A stretch of DNA of 20,776 nt, taken from positions 1 through 20,776 of the forward strand of contig JAFGIZ010000080.1 of the NCBI GenBank assembly GCA_016929365.1, given 5' to 3'. Every line of letters begins with the position of its first letter. The first letter of the stretch is position 1. Shown in pieces: positions 14,717-20,776 of this stretch. The position numbers and the translations under genes were made by a program. Source of the DNA: Lentisphaerota bacterium. Its GTDB lineage: Bacteria; Verrucomicrobiota; Kiritimatiellia; UBA8416; JAFGIZ01. Below the pieces are notes generated by a model. It did no database searches. It worked only from the letters and a program-made list of their open reading frames with translations, and was not told the origin of the DNA.

Positions 14717-14749
14717 GGGGATAAGGGCCAGACCCCGAGACCTTGCCCC
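14717..14749. repeat. Small imperfect hairpin, possible dispersed repeat remnant
   Basis: The G-run plus AAGG (14717-14726) can pair with CCTTGCCCC (14741-14749), with one small internal mismatch. The inner part reads AGGGCCAGACCCC. Short GGTCAGACCCC-type palindromes recur in intergenic DNA of many environmental bacteria, which is why I mark it, but only one copy lies in this window. It sits in the 311-nt gap between the oxidoreductase and heat-shock genes (14657-14967). That gap otherwise holds the two promoters and an AT-rich patch near 14838-14860. Confidence 0.25.
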
Positions 14750-14899
14750 TGCCGTCGGACACGGCGCGACACGATGACACACCTCCCGACGCGCCCCAGG
14801 CGCCAGTGTGCCACTATAGCGCATGTTGCCCATTCGCCATAAATTGATAAATATTTGCACAGGAACTACTTATGGCTGTCCGGGCGCTTCCCTTTTCTC

Positions 14900-14916
14900 T
14901 TGGCACGCACGATGCT
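14900..14916 (+). promoter_or_regulatory. Sigma-54 (RpoN) type -24/-12 promoter of the small heat-shock gene cluster
   Basis: The sequence TTGGCACGCACGATGCT matches the consensus YTGGCACG-N4-TTGCW except for one base in the -12 box (ATGC for TTGC). The invariant GG and GC are present at the right spacing. Transcription would start near 14926-14928, giving a leader of about 40 nt with a strong AAGGAGG before the first heat-shock ATG. Sigma-54 control implies an AAA+ activator bound upstream; its site is not identifiable here. Confidence 0.6.
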
Positions 14917-14967
14917 TCATATTGAGTCGCTATAGAAGGGCAACTAAAGCATAAGGAGGGATGAGTT

Positions 14968-15423
14968 ATGTTTGATCTAACACAAGTACAGCGGGATCCG
15001 TGGTCCATTTTTGACGGCCTGGAATCCCTGCAGGAAGACTTCAATCAAGCGTTGAGTGGATGGGGGCGCCAAGCGCCGTGGTATCGGCGCCGGATGGCGT
15101 TTCCCCCGCTGAACGTGTGGTCGTCCAACGACGGCGTGGTGATTGACGCCGAGCTGCCCGGCACCGACACGAAGGACGTGGATATCTCGGTCACGGGGAG
15201 CGAGCTGACGCTCCGCGGCCGGTTGGGCGACGAAACGCCGAGGGAAGGCGAAACGGTGCATCGGCGCGAGCGCGCGACGGGCGAGTTCGTCCGCACGCTG
15301 CAGCTGCCGTTCCGCGCCAACGCGGCGGATGTCACGGCCGCCTACAAGAACGGTATCCTGCGCATCACGGTGCCGCGGGCGGAAGAGGACAAGCCGCACA
15401 AGATATTTATCGAGGCGGGCTGA
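14968..15423 (+). CDS. Small heat-shock protein, Hsp20/alpha-crystallin family (first of three)
   Basis: Small heat-shock proteins hold unfolding proteins in a refoldable state. The 151-residue product has an N-terminal arm (FDLTQVQRDPWSIFDGLESL), then an alpha-crystallin domain from about residue 48 (PPLNVWSSNDGVVIDAELPG) with the core motif KNGILRITVPRA (127-138). It ends with an I-x-I type segment (KIFIEAG). The first strand carries WSSNDG where its neighbours have DVSETD or DITEDA. The start has an excellent AAGGAGG site. It leads a three-gene cluster behind the sigma-54 type promoter, and 39 nt separate it from the next gene. Confidence 0.95.
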   Translation: MFDLTQVQRDPWSIFDGLESLQEDFNQALSGWGRQAPWYRRRMAFPPLNVWSSNDGVVIDAELPGTDTKDVDISVTGSELTLRGRLGDETPREGETVHRRERATGEFVRTLQLPFRANAADVTAAYKNGILRITVPRAEEDKPHKIFIEAG

Positions 15424-15462
15424 ACGCATCGCGTCAGCCCCGGAAAAAGGAGGACTTGAATT

Positions 15463-15864
15463 ATGAACGAGGACAAGCACGTACAGAAGGCCGAAGAGGC
15501 CACTCTGGAACAGCCGCGGGACACGCGCACGGACACGATATTTGTGCCCGAAGTGGATATCACCGAGGATGCCGAGTCGATCTACCTGCGGGCCAGCGTG
15601 CCCGGGGCCGACCGGGACGCGGTGGACATCAGCGTAGAGAATAACGTACTGACGCTCGAAGCCCAGTCCCGGGCCGGGACACCGCCCGCAGGCTACGAGC
15701 TGGTCGGTCAGGAATACGGGGTGGGCAAGTTCCGCCGCAGCTTTACGCTGTCGGACCAGGTCGACGTGCCCGGCATCAAGGCGCGCGTGGCCCACGGTCT
15801 CCTGGAACTGACCATTCCGAAGCGGGAGGAAGTGAAAACCCGCAAGATTGCCATCGAGGCATGA
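15463..15864 (+). CDS. Small heat-shock protein, Hsp20/alpha-crystallin family (second of three)
   Basis: This is the shortest of the three at 133 residues. The N-terminal arm is reduced to about 27 charged residues (MNEDKHVQKAEEATLEQPRD), without the aromatic helix that small heat-shock proteins usually use for oligomer assembly. The alpha-crystallin domain starts at FVPEVDITEDAESIYLRASVPG (27-48) and includes GYELVGQEYGVGKFRRSFTL and HGLLELTIPKREE. It ends in RKIAIEA. A short arm of this kind suggests smaller or mixed oligomers with its neighbours, which is inference. AAAGGAGG precedes the ATG. Confidence 0.94.
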   Translation: MNEDKHVQKAEEATLEQPRDTRTDTIFVPEVDITEDAESIYLRASVPGADRDAVDISVENNVLTLEAQSRAGTPPAGYELVGQEYGVGKFRRSFTLSDQVDVPGIKARVAHGLLELTIPKREEVKTRKIAIEA

Positions 15865-15980
15865 TCACGGACTCGCCGGCCGTGTGAAGCAAACGGCAAC
15901 CCGTGACCGGAAAGCGGTTGCGGCCCGACGCTCACGTCAACGGCGGGCGACATCCGCATCGAGAAAGGAGGAATGACGTT

Positions 15981-16496
15981 ATGGCTATCAGGGATCTCGT
16001 ACCGAGAATCGGACGCAACCGGGGCCATGTGCCCGCGCGGCGCCCCGAAGATGAAGGGCTGTTGTCGTTTCAGCGGGAAATGAACCGGCTGTTCGACGAC
16101 TTCTTCCGCGGCTTCGGGCTGGCGCCCTGGGAGCGCGAAGCGGGTCCGGCGGCCGCGGCGGCATTCAGCCCGCGCGTGGACGTCTCGGAAACGGACACGG
16201 AGATTAGGGTCTCCGCCGAGCTGCCCGGCATGGACGAAAAGGACGTGTCGGTCGAGCTGGACGAGACATCGCTGACGGTCCGCGGCGAGAAGAAAGAGGA
16301 ACGCGAGGACAAGGGGAAGAACTGGTTCCGCAGGGAACAGTCGTACGGTTCTTTCCAGCGCATCGTGCCTCTGCCGACACGTGTCGACGGGAATCAGGCC
16401 AAGGCCCGGTTCAAGAAGGGCATGCTGACGGTCACGCTGCCCAAACAGGAAGAGGACCGCGCCGGCCGCAAGACCATCACGATCGAAAGCGACTAA
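15981..16496 (+). CDS. Small heat-shock protein, Hsp20/alpha-crystallin family (third of three)
   Basis: The 171-residue product is the most canonical of the three. Its N-terminal arm includes LLSFQREMNRLFDDFFRGFG (27-46), a typical bacterial Hsp20 helix. The alpha-crystallin domain follows (SPRVDVSETDTEIRVSAELPGM, KNWFRREQSYGSFQRIVPLP, KGMLTVTLPKQEE), and the tail ends KTITIESD. I chose the ATG at 15981, which has AAAGGAGG 9 nt upstream; the longer reading from 15903 begins in the spacer. The 116-nt spacer before it is longer than the first and contains a possible weak hairpin (GCAACC/GGTTGC), but no clear second promoter. The gene ends before a strong hairpin at 16508-16540. Confidence 0.95.
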   Translation: MAIRDLVPRIGRNRGHVPARRPEDEGLLSFQREMNRLFDDFFRGFGLAPWEREAGPAAAAAFSPRVDVSETDTEIRVSAELPGMDEKDVSVELDETSLTVRGEKKEEREDKGKNWFRREQSYGSFQRIVPLPTRVDGNQAKARFKKGMLTVTLPKQEEDRAGRKTITIESD

Positions 16497-16507
16497 CGGA
16501 CGGCGAC

Positions 16508-16540
16508 GCGGCTCCTGCCGGCAGGCCCGGCAGGGGCCGC
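16508..16540. terminator. Strong GC-rich hairpin between convergent transcripts
   Basis: Arms 16508-16521 and 16527-16540 pair over 14 bp with a single G-U wobble and a 5-nt loop (CAGGC). It lies 11 nt after the third heat-shock gene and 12 nt after the end of the GH106-like gene read from the other side, so it can serve both. There is no U-tract, so it is not a classical intrinsic terminator; it may also protect 3' ends. Confidence 0.6.
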
Positions 16541-16552
16541 CGCCAGGCGGTC

Positions 16553-19500
16553 TCAGCGGCGCACGTCCAAACGCGGCGCCGCCAGCAGGCCGCAGGGCAC
16601 CAGCCGGTACGCGTCGCTCCAGGCCGCGCCTTCGGTGACGAACTGCGCGGGGCCCGTCCAGGCGGGATGCGGATCCGCCAGGTGCAGCGGACCGTGCGAG
16701 TTGCGGCGATGTCCCATGACCTCGATCCTCAGCCGCAACGAACCGCGCCCGGCCCAGGGGGTCAGTTCCACCTCGTTGGGCTCCCAGGCGATAATCCCCG
16801 CGGGTTCGGCGTTAACCGAGACGCGCACCGCGGTACCGGCGTAACGGGGCACCGTCAGGAACAGGCGTTCGCCGCGTTTGAGCGCGGGCCGCAGGGAAGC
16901 GTGATAGGCTACCGAGCCGGAGTAAAACGGGAGTCCCTGCGTCACCCAGTTCCCGATCCGCAGCGTTTTCGGGACCGGTGTCAACCGGGCAGCCGCCCCC
17001 TGCACCCGCACGCCGAAGGCGCCCAGCAGATAAACAATCTCCAGCCCCGGGTGGGTTTCGTCGTAACGGCAGGTCAACTCGATCGTATTGGTTCCGCGCC
17101 GCAGCAGCGCGGGCTCCACCGGGACGCGCTCCAGGGAGCGATCGCACCACCAGCCGCTTGCCGTGTCCGCGCTGACGGTCCGTCCGTTTAGCGCCATCGT
17201 ATAGGTGGCGGGCCGCTCGATCCCCAGGAACACTTCACCGTCAGGCAGGGCGTCGGCCCGGAACGTGTAGCGCAGCTCGACCGTCGCGCGTTTCGGGGCG
17301 CGCGGAGCCTGCCGCGCCCAGGGTTGCACCATTCGGCCGCCCCGCCGCGGAACGCCCAGGGCGTCGCGGACGGCAAAATCGACCTTCAGGATCTCCGTCT
17401 CGGCATGCCAACGGCCTCCGTCGATGCGGTAACGCGGCCGGTCCAGCACCAGCACGTTCGGTTCCGAACGCGTCACCGGCCACGCCGTCTTGCGCAGCGC
17501 CCGCGTCCGCACCGGGCGCAGCGTTTTGCGCCGCGCGGGCGGCCGGGCCTGCCGCCGCGGGATCATGAACAGGCGGCTGCCCAACGCGGGCAGGTCCGTT
17601 CGAATCTCCCAGCCCGCGCCCCGGCGCCGCGCGGAGGCGGCAAACGCCTCGCCGCTGTCGGGATCGAGCTCGACGGGACGGCCGTCGAACCCCTCCAGGC
17701 CCCGGATCCGCACCTCGGGGAACGCCGCCCGGCGCGCCGCGACCGGTACGTCCTCGTTGACATCCAGGCGGCGCCGCTGCGCGCGCGTCACCCCGGTGTT
17801 CACCACGAACAGGTACGCCGCGCCGCGGTCTTCCCGCAACAGGTACAGCGCCGGCGCAATCTCTCGGCCGCGCCCGTCCCGAATGGAGAGGCGCCGGCCC
17901 CGCGGGGCCACCGCCCGCGCCAGGGCCGCCCCCTTCGCCGGGGCGTTGAGGCACCGCTCCGCCAGCGCCGCGGCGGCCCGGGACGGCCGGGCGTCCACGT
18001 GGTCGGGAGCGTTCCCGGCGAAGATCACCGTGCCGCCCCGGCGGCGGAACCGGTCGAGCAGCCGGACGGTCGATCCGCGAATCGTCCGCAGCGGCGGCAC
18101 CACCGCGACCCGGTAAGCGGCCTGCCCCACGTGCAGGCGGACGGCCCCGTCCCGGCCGGACACCCGGCCATGGCGGCTCATGATCTCCTCGTCGCCGTAA
18201 TCGAAATCGAGACTGGCATCCAGCAGCGTGTCGCGCAGGGCCGGGAGCATGGCATCCAACGCCCGCACGCGCGCCTCGCCCGGACACCGCTCCCGCAGCA
18301 GCGCCCATACCGACTCGAGCGGGTGCACAACCAGGACGTCGCGCACCTCCGTCCCGCGCGTCATGACGGCGAAAATCCGCGCGAAATAGTCTTCCACCTT
18401 CCCATACAGCGGCCACCAGGGCGACTGGTAGAAGATACCCGCGGGGTAATCGCGCTTGGCTTCGCCCAGCATGGTGTACCACGCGAGGTGCTGACAGCGC
18501 AGGTTGATTCCCAGCGCGGCCTGCCAGTCGCCCAGGGCCTTGTGTCCGCGCAGCGGAAAATCCCAGCCCGTGCATCCGTAGGTCTCCGACAGCCGCCACG
18601 TCCGCCCGAACTGGCGCGCCGCGGAGGCAACCTGCTTCGCCGTGTCGTACACCCGCCAGCGCTCGGTCAACAGATCCATCCCGGGCGCCTGCATGTGCTC
18701 GTAAAAGCGCATGGCGCTGCCCACCCAGCGGCTCTGCAGCGACAGCGAATCCTCGTACAGCACATGGCCGGTATGCAAAAGCCCGTGCCGCTCGCACCAG
18801 GCGCCGATCTGCCGGGCAAATGCGGACACGAAAAGATGCGTCACACAGTCGAAATAATGATACCGCGCCCGCGACACCTCGCGGCCCTCGATGTCGAAAA
18901 ACAGTTCCGGCAGATGGTCGAGGAGGTCGTAACCGTAGCGCCGCCGGAACACCGCGGGCAGCGCATCGGTCCACGCCGGAGCGCCGCCGTACCGGACGTT
19001 CGGCTCATCCGTGAAGATGCCGGGCACCCGGCCGCCGAAATGCTCACCGCAGCGCCGGCGGTAGGCCTCGTGCGTGACGCGAATGAACGCGCGGACGGCC
19101 TTCGGGTTGAGCGTGTCGAGGTAGGCGCGCCCGTTAAACCAGCTCGAGCAGGGCTGGACGACGTGGCGGAAGACCAGCAGCGAACGGCCGCGGCCAAGCC
19201 GTCCGGGCCGCCGCCCGCGCGGGAGGCGTTCGACACCGGCAACCGTGTCGCCGCGTACGCGCGCCGTAAACACGGCCAACACGTCCCCGCTCCAGGTCAG
19301 CTTCGCGGGCCGGCGGAGTACCGCCATCTCGAGGTGCCGCATCCGGTAACGGGGCTCACGCGTAACGAGGCCGCCCGCCGCGCCGGACGGCCAGCGGTCC
19401 TCGTCATACAGCCACGCCCGCATACCGAGGCGGTCCGCTTCGTCGATACAGGCGTTGATACACGCGAACCAGGCGTCCGACAGGTACGGCGTGTCGAGCC

Positions 19501-19666
19501 CCACCCGCGAATGCATGAAGAAGCCGCCCAGCCCCATGCGGTGCATCAGGCGGACCTGCCGCCTGAGCGCATCCGGCTCCAGCGCGCCGTTCCAGGCCCA
19601 TAACGGCGCGCCGCGACAGGCGCTGCCCGGGTTCCGGAACGTCTTCAGAAACGATGCGCGTGTCAT
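16553..19666 (-). CDS. GH106-like glycoside hydrolase (alpha-L-rhamnosidase type)
   Basis: The 1037-residue protein starts with the GH106-type pattern FRNPGSACRGAPLWAWNG (10-27), MGLGGFFMHSRVGLDTPYLS (44-63) and AWLYDEDRWPSGAAGG (84-99). The barrel continues with GIFTDEPN (Glu 221) and RLSETYGCTGWDF (Glu 361), acidic positions that could be catalytic. The segment from about 440-600 looks like a GATase-like accessory domain. The C-terminal 350 residues are beta-rich (FLGIERPATYTMALNGRTV, RRGTNTIELTCRYDETHPG), like the galactose-binding domains of the family. Family members cleave terminal rhamnose from plant or algal glycans. There is no signal peptide, which suggests intracellular action on imported oligosaccharides. 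No Shine-Dalgarno sequence is present. No transporter or regulator adjoins it. Confidence 0.82.
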   Translation of the reverse strand: MTRASFLKTFRNPGSACRGAPLWAWNGALEPDALRRQVRLMHRMGLGGFFMHSRVGLDTPYLSDAWFACINACIDEADRLGMRAWLYDEDRWPSGAAGGLVTREPRYRMRHLEMAVLRRPAKLTWSGDVLAVFTARVRGDTVAGVERLPRGRRPGRLGRGRSLLVFRHVVQPCSSWFNGRAYLDTLNPKAVRAFIRVTHEAYRRRCGEHFGGRVPGIFTDEPNVRYGGAPAWTDALPAVFRRRYGYDLLDHLPELFFDIEGREVSRARYHYFDCVTHLFVSAFARQIGAWCERHGLLHTGHVLYEDSLSLQSRWVGSAMRFYEHMQAPGMDLLTERWRVYDTAKQVASAARQFGRTWRLSETYGCTGWDFPLRGHKALGDWQAALGINLRCQHLAWYTMLGEAKRDYPAGIFYQSPWWPLYGKVEDYFARIFAVMTRGTEVRDVLVVHPLESVWALLRERCPGEARVRALDAMLPALRDTLLDASLDFDYGDEEIMSRHGRVSGRDGAVRLHVGQAAYRVAVVPPLRTIRGSTVRLLDRFRRRGGTVIFAGNAPDHVDARPSRAAAALAERCLNAPAKGAALARAVAPRGRRLSIRDGRGREIAPALYLLREDRGAAYLFVVNTGVTRAQRRRLDVNEDVPVAARRAAFPEVRIRGLEGFDGRPVELDPDSGEAFAASARRRGAGWEIRTDLPALGSRLFMIPRRQARPPARRKTLRPVRTRALRKTAWPVTRSEPNVLVLDRPRYRIDGGRWHAETEILKVDFAVRDALGVPRRGGRMVQPWARQAPRAPKRATVELRYTFRADALPDGEVFLGIERPATYTMALNGRTVSADTASGWWCDRSLERVPVEPALLRRGTNTIELTCRYDETHPGLEIVYLLGAFGVRVQGAAARLTPVPKTLRIGNWVTQGLPFYSGSVAYHASLRPALKRGERLFLTVPRYAGTAVRVSVNAEPAGIIAWEPNEVELTPWAGRGSLRLRIEVMGHRRNSHGPLHLADPHPAWTGPAQFVTEGAAWSDAYRLVPCGLLAAPRLDVRR

Positions 19667-19677
19667 GATGAAGCGTG

Positions 19678-19706
19678 ACGCTATCGCTTCCGCAAGACTT
19701 GTTCAA
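19678..19706 (-). promoter_or_regulatory. Possible promoter of the GH106-like gene
   Basis: On the minus strand TTGAAC (19701-19706), 17 nt of spacer and TAGCGT (19678-19683) precede the ATG at 19666 by 11 nt. This would give a leader of about 4-5 nt, too short for a ribosome-binding site, and none is visible. Confidence 0.35.
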
Positions 19707-19714
19707 CCTAATTA

Positions 19715-19808
19715 GTGCCTGAATCCGCTGTTGCGGGTGAAACCCGCTTTGATATGCATAACGGAGCTTGAATCCGGGGCGGGAAGCCGTTATCCACTCT
19801 ACAGGCAC
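19715..19808 (+). ncRNA. Potential three-way-junction RNA element upstream of gcvH, unknown type
   Basis: A closing stem GTGCCTG/CAGGCAC (19715-19721 with 19802-19808) encloses two hairpins. One is GCGGGT/ACCCGC (19733-19738 with 19742-19747). The other is ATAACGG/CCGTTAT (19758-19764 with 19787-19793), extended by CTT/AAG across a 2-nt bulge. The word TGAATCCG occurs twice, next to the closing stem and in the apical loop of the second hairpin. The element ends 50 nt before the gcvH ATG. It does not match the glycine, SAM, THF or cobalamin riboswitch consensus as I know them. It could equally be a dispersed palindromic repeat. Confidence 0.4.
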
Positions 19809-19858
19809 GGGGATAGCGCACGCCGGAACGGAAACACAAGGTTTGCTGGAGAGCAGAA

Positions 19859-20242
19859 ATGACACCGGAAGACAGGAAATACGTGAAGTCGCACGAATGG
19901 ATTAAAATGGAGAACGAGACGGCTGTCGTCGGTATCACCGACCATGCCCAGGAAGCGCTGGGCGACATCACCTTCGTGGAACTGCCGGCAACCGGGGAAA
20001 CGATCGAACAGGGCCACGAATGCGGCGTCATCGAGTCGGTCAAGGCCGCCAGCGATATTTATGCGCCCGTCACCGGCGAGGTCGCGGAAGTCAACACCGA
20101 ACTGGAAACGAAGCCGGAAATCATCAACGAAGACCCTTACGGAAAGGGCTGGATATTCAAGATGACCGGGGTCCCGGCCGAACAATACGAGGACCTCCTG
20201 GACTCGGCGGAGTACGAACACACGATCGATGAAGACGATTAA
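19859..20242 (+). CDS. gcvH: Glycine cleavage system H protein
   Basis: GcvH carries the aminomethyl group between the P, T and L proteins on a lipoyl arm. The 127-residue protein has the family layout YVKSHEWIKMEN (8-19), GITDHAQEALGDITFVELP (25-43) and the lipoylation motif ESVKAASDIYAP, with Lys 62 as the modified residue. It then has GEVAEVN and INEDPYGKGWIFKM. The start has GGAGAG at a good distance. No gcvT or gcvP is adjacent, so H stands apart from the rest of the system, or works as a lipoyl carrier. It is divergent from the GH106-like gene and is followed after 58 nt by a UPF0371 gene on the same strand. A possible structured leader lies upstream. Confidence 0.97.
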   Translation: MTPEDRKYVKSHEWIKMENETAVVGITDHAQEALGDITFVELPATGETIEQGHECGVIESVKAASDIYAPVTGEVAEVNTELETKPEIINEDPYGKGWIFKMTGVPAEQYEDLLDSAEYEHTIDEDD

Positions 20243-20300
20243 GCCGTGCCGGCCCGGTGCAGCCGGCGCGAAACTCGAACACCCCGAGGATGGATAACCC

Positions 20301-20776
20301 GTGCCCGCCGCCGGCTTTGACAACGAGAAGTATCTCAAGGAACAAACCGCCGCGATTCTGGAGCGCGTCGGGCGGTTCAACAATAAACTCTACCTCGAGT
20401 TCGGGGGCAAGCTGCTGTTCGACTATCATGCCGCGCGCGTCCTGCCGGGCTTCGATCCCAACGTCAAGATGCGCCTGCTCCGGGAGCTCAGGGACCAGGC
20501 CGACATCATCCTCTGCATCTATGCCGGCGATATCGAGCGCAAGAAAATGCGGGCGGACTTCGGCATTACCTACGACGCCGACGCCTTGAAGCTTATCGAC
20601 GACATCCGGGAATGGGGCCTGGACGTGCGCGCGGTGGTGATCACCCGCTACGACGAGCAGCCCGCGGCACGGCTGTTCAAGAATCGGCTGGAGCGGCGCC
20701 AGGTACGGGTCTACACCCACGGCTGCACGCGCGGCTACCCCCTCGACGTGGACCGGATTGTCAGTGACGAGGGCTA
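20301..20776 (+). CDS. DUF1846 / UPF0371 family protein (5' part, cut by the window end)
   Basis: The 158 visible residues match the N-terminal part of this family: GFDNEKYLKEQTAAILER (5-22), KLYLEFGGKLLFDYHAARVLPGF (29-51), ADFGITYDADALKLIDDI and VVITRYDEQPAARLFKNRLE, ending at the conserved VDRIVSDEG. Members are about 490-500 residues, often found in Firmicutes and anaerobes, and have no established function. The GTG at 20301 is the start because an in-frame TAA lies two codons upstream; GAGGA stands 11 nt before it. A nearby ATG at 20290 is in a different frame. It probably shares a transcript with gcvH, 58 nt upstream. Confidence 0.9.
   Translation, partial: MPAAGFDNEKYLKEQTAAILERVGRFNNKLYLEFGGKLLFDYHAARVLPGFDPNVKMRLLRELRDQADIILCIYAGDIERKKMRADFGITYDADALKLIDDIREWGLDVRAVVITRYDEQPAARLFKNRLERRQVRVYTHGCTRGYPLDVDRIVSDEG

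Noticed and set aside
14926..14967. An RNA thermometer (fourU or ROSE type) in the leader of the first heat-shock gene
   Set aside because: No U-rich or UYGCU stretch in the leader can pair convincingly with the AAGGAGG site. The CCCTT stretch that could pair lies upstream of the predicted start site.
17324..19603. A 759-codon open frame antisense to the GH106-like gene, and similar long antisense frames (1241-2935, 2265-3452, 5040-6254, 11701-13176)
   Set aside because: They are Arg/Pro/Ala/His-rich shadows of real genes in GC-rich DNA. They have no family motifs, start sites or consistent gene spacing.
19715..19808. A tRNA or selenocysteine tRNA, because of the 7-bp closing stem and 94-nt length
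   Set aside because: There is no T-arm with the GTTCNANNC loop before the 3' strand, no plausible anticodon arm and no CCA end.
19667..19858. A glycine or THF riboswitch controlling gcvH
   Set aside because: The conserved core sequences of these riboswitches, as I know them, are absent. The stems that do exist are arranged differently.

Overview
The window is a dense, GC-rich stretch of a bacterial chromosome. It holds 22 protein genes, 20 complete and one cut at each edge. I see no rRNA, tRNA, CRISPR array, transposase or phage gene. A secreted SHD1-domain protein, a GH106-type glycosidase, a sulfatase-like protein and an anaerobe-type homocysteine operon sit together here. This suggests an anaerobic member of the PVC superphylum, perhaps close to Kiritimatiellota. 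That assignment is an inference from gene content, not from a marker tree.

Layout. Positions 1-165 hold the end of a cyclophilin gene, overlapping tail-to-tail with yidC. Positions 3467-107 (minus) form one operon: SAM methyltransferase, rpmH (L34), rnpA, yidD, yidC, behind an extended -10 promoter. This is the widespread rpmH-rnpA-yidD-yidC block, with an extra methyltransferase gene in front and rnpA starting inside rpmH. A DUF362 gene (3711-4994, plus) is read divergently. On the minus strand follow a secreted SHD1-domain protein (6104-5004) and a TauE/SafE permease (6922-6155). An agmatinase-family gene (7019-7918, plus) is divergent from the permease.

Positions 10248-7915 (minus) hold a tight three-gene operon: DUF39/HcyBio protein, NIL-domain ferredoxin and a COG2122/UPF0280 ApbE-like protein. 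These are the three families implicated in making homocysteine directly from aspartate semialdehyde and sulfide in methanogens and other anaerobes. A compact back-to-back promoter separates it from a plus-strand pair at 10362-12981: an ApgM-type phosphoglycerate mutase and a sulfatase-fold protein whose active-site Cys/Ser is replaced by Thr. Convergent to these are tsaB and a Gfo/Idh/MocA oxidoreductase (14656-13010, minus).

Positions 14968-16496 hold three different small heat-shock proteins in a row behind a good sigma-54 type (-24/-12) sequence, closed by a strong hairpin. A 1037-residue GH106-like glycosidase without a signal peptide lies on the minus strand (19666-16553). Finally gcvH (plus) is preceded by a 94-nt potential three-way-junction RNA of unknown type, and the start of a DUF1846/UPF0371 gene runs off the window.

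A theme across the window is that several genes at operon heads have a -35/-10 pair whose -10 box lies only 6-11 nt before the ATG and have no Shine-Dalgarno sequence, as expected for leaderless or nearly leaderless mRNAs. Internal operon genes and the heat-shock genes mostly have clear AGGA or GGAGG sites.
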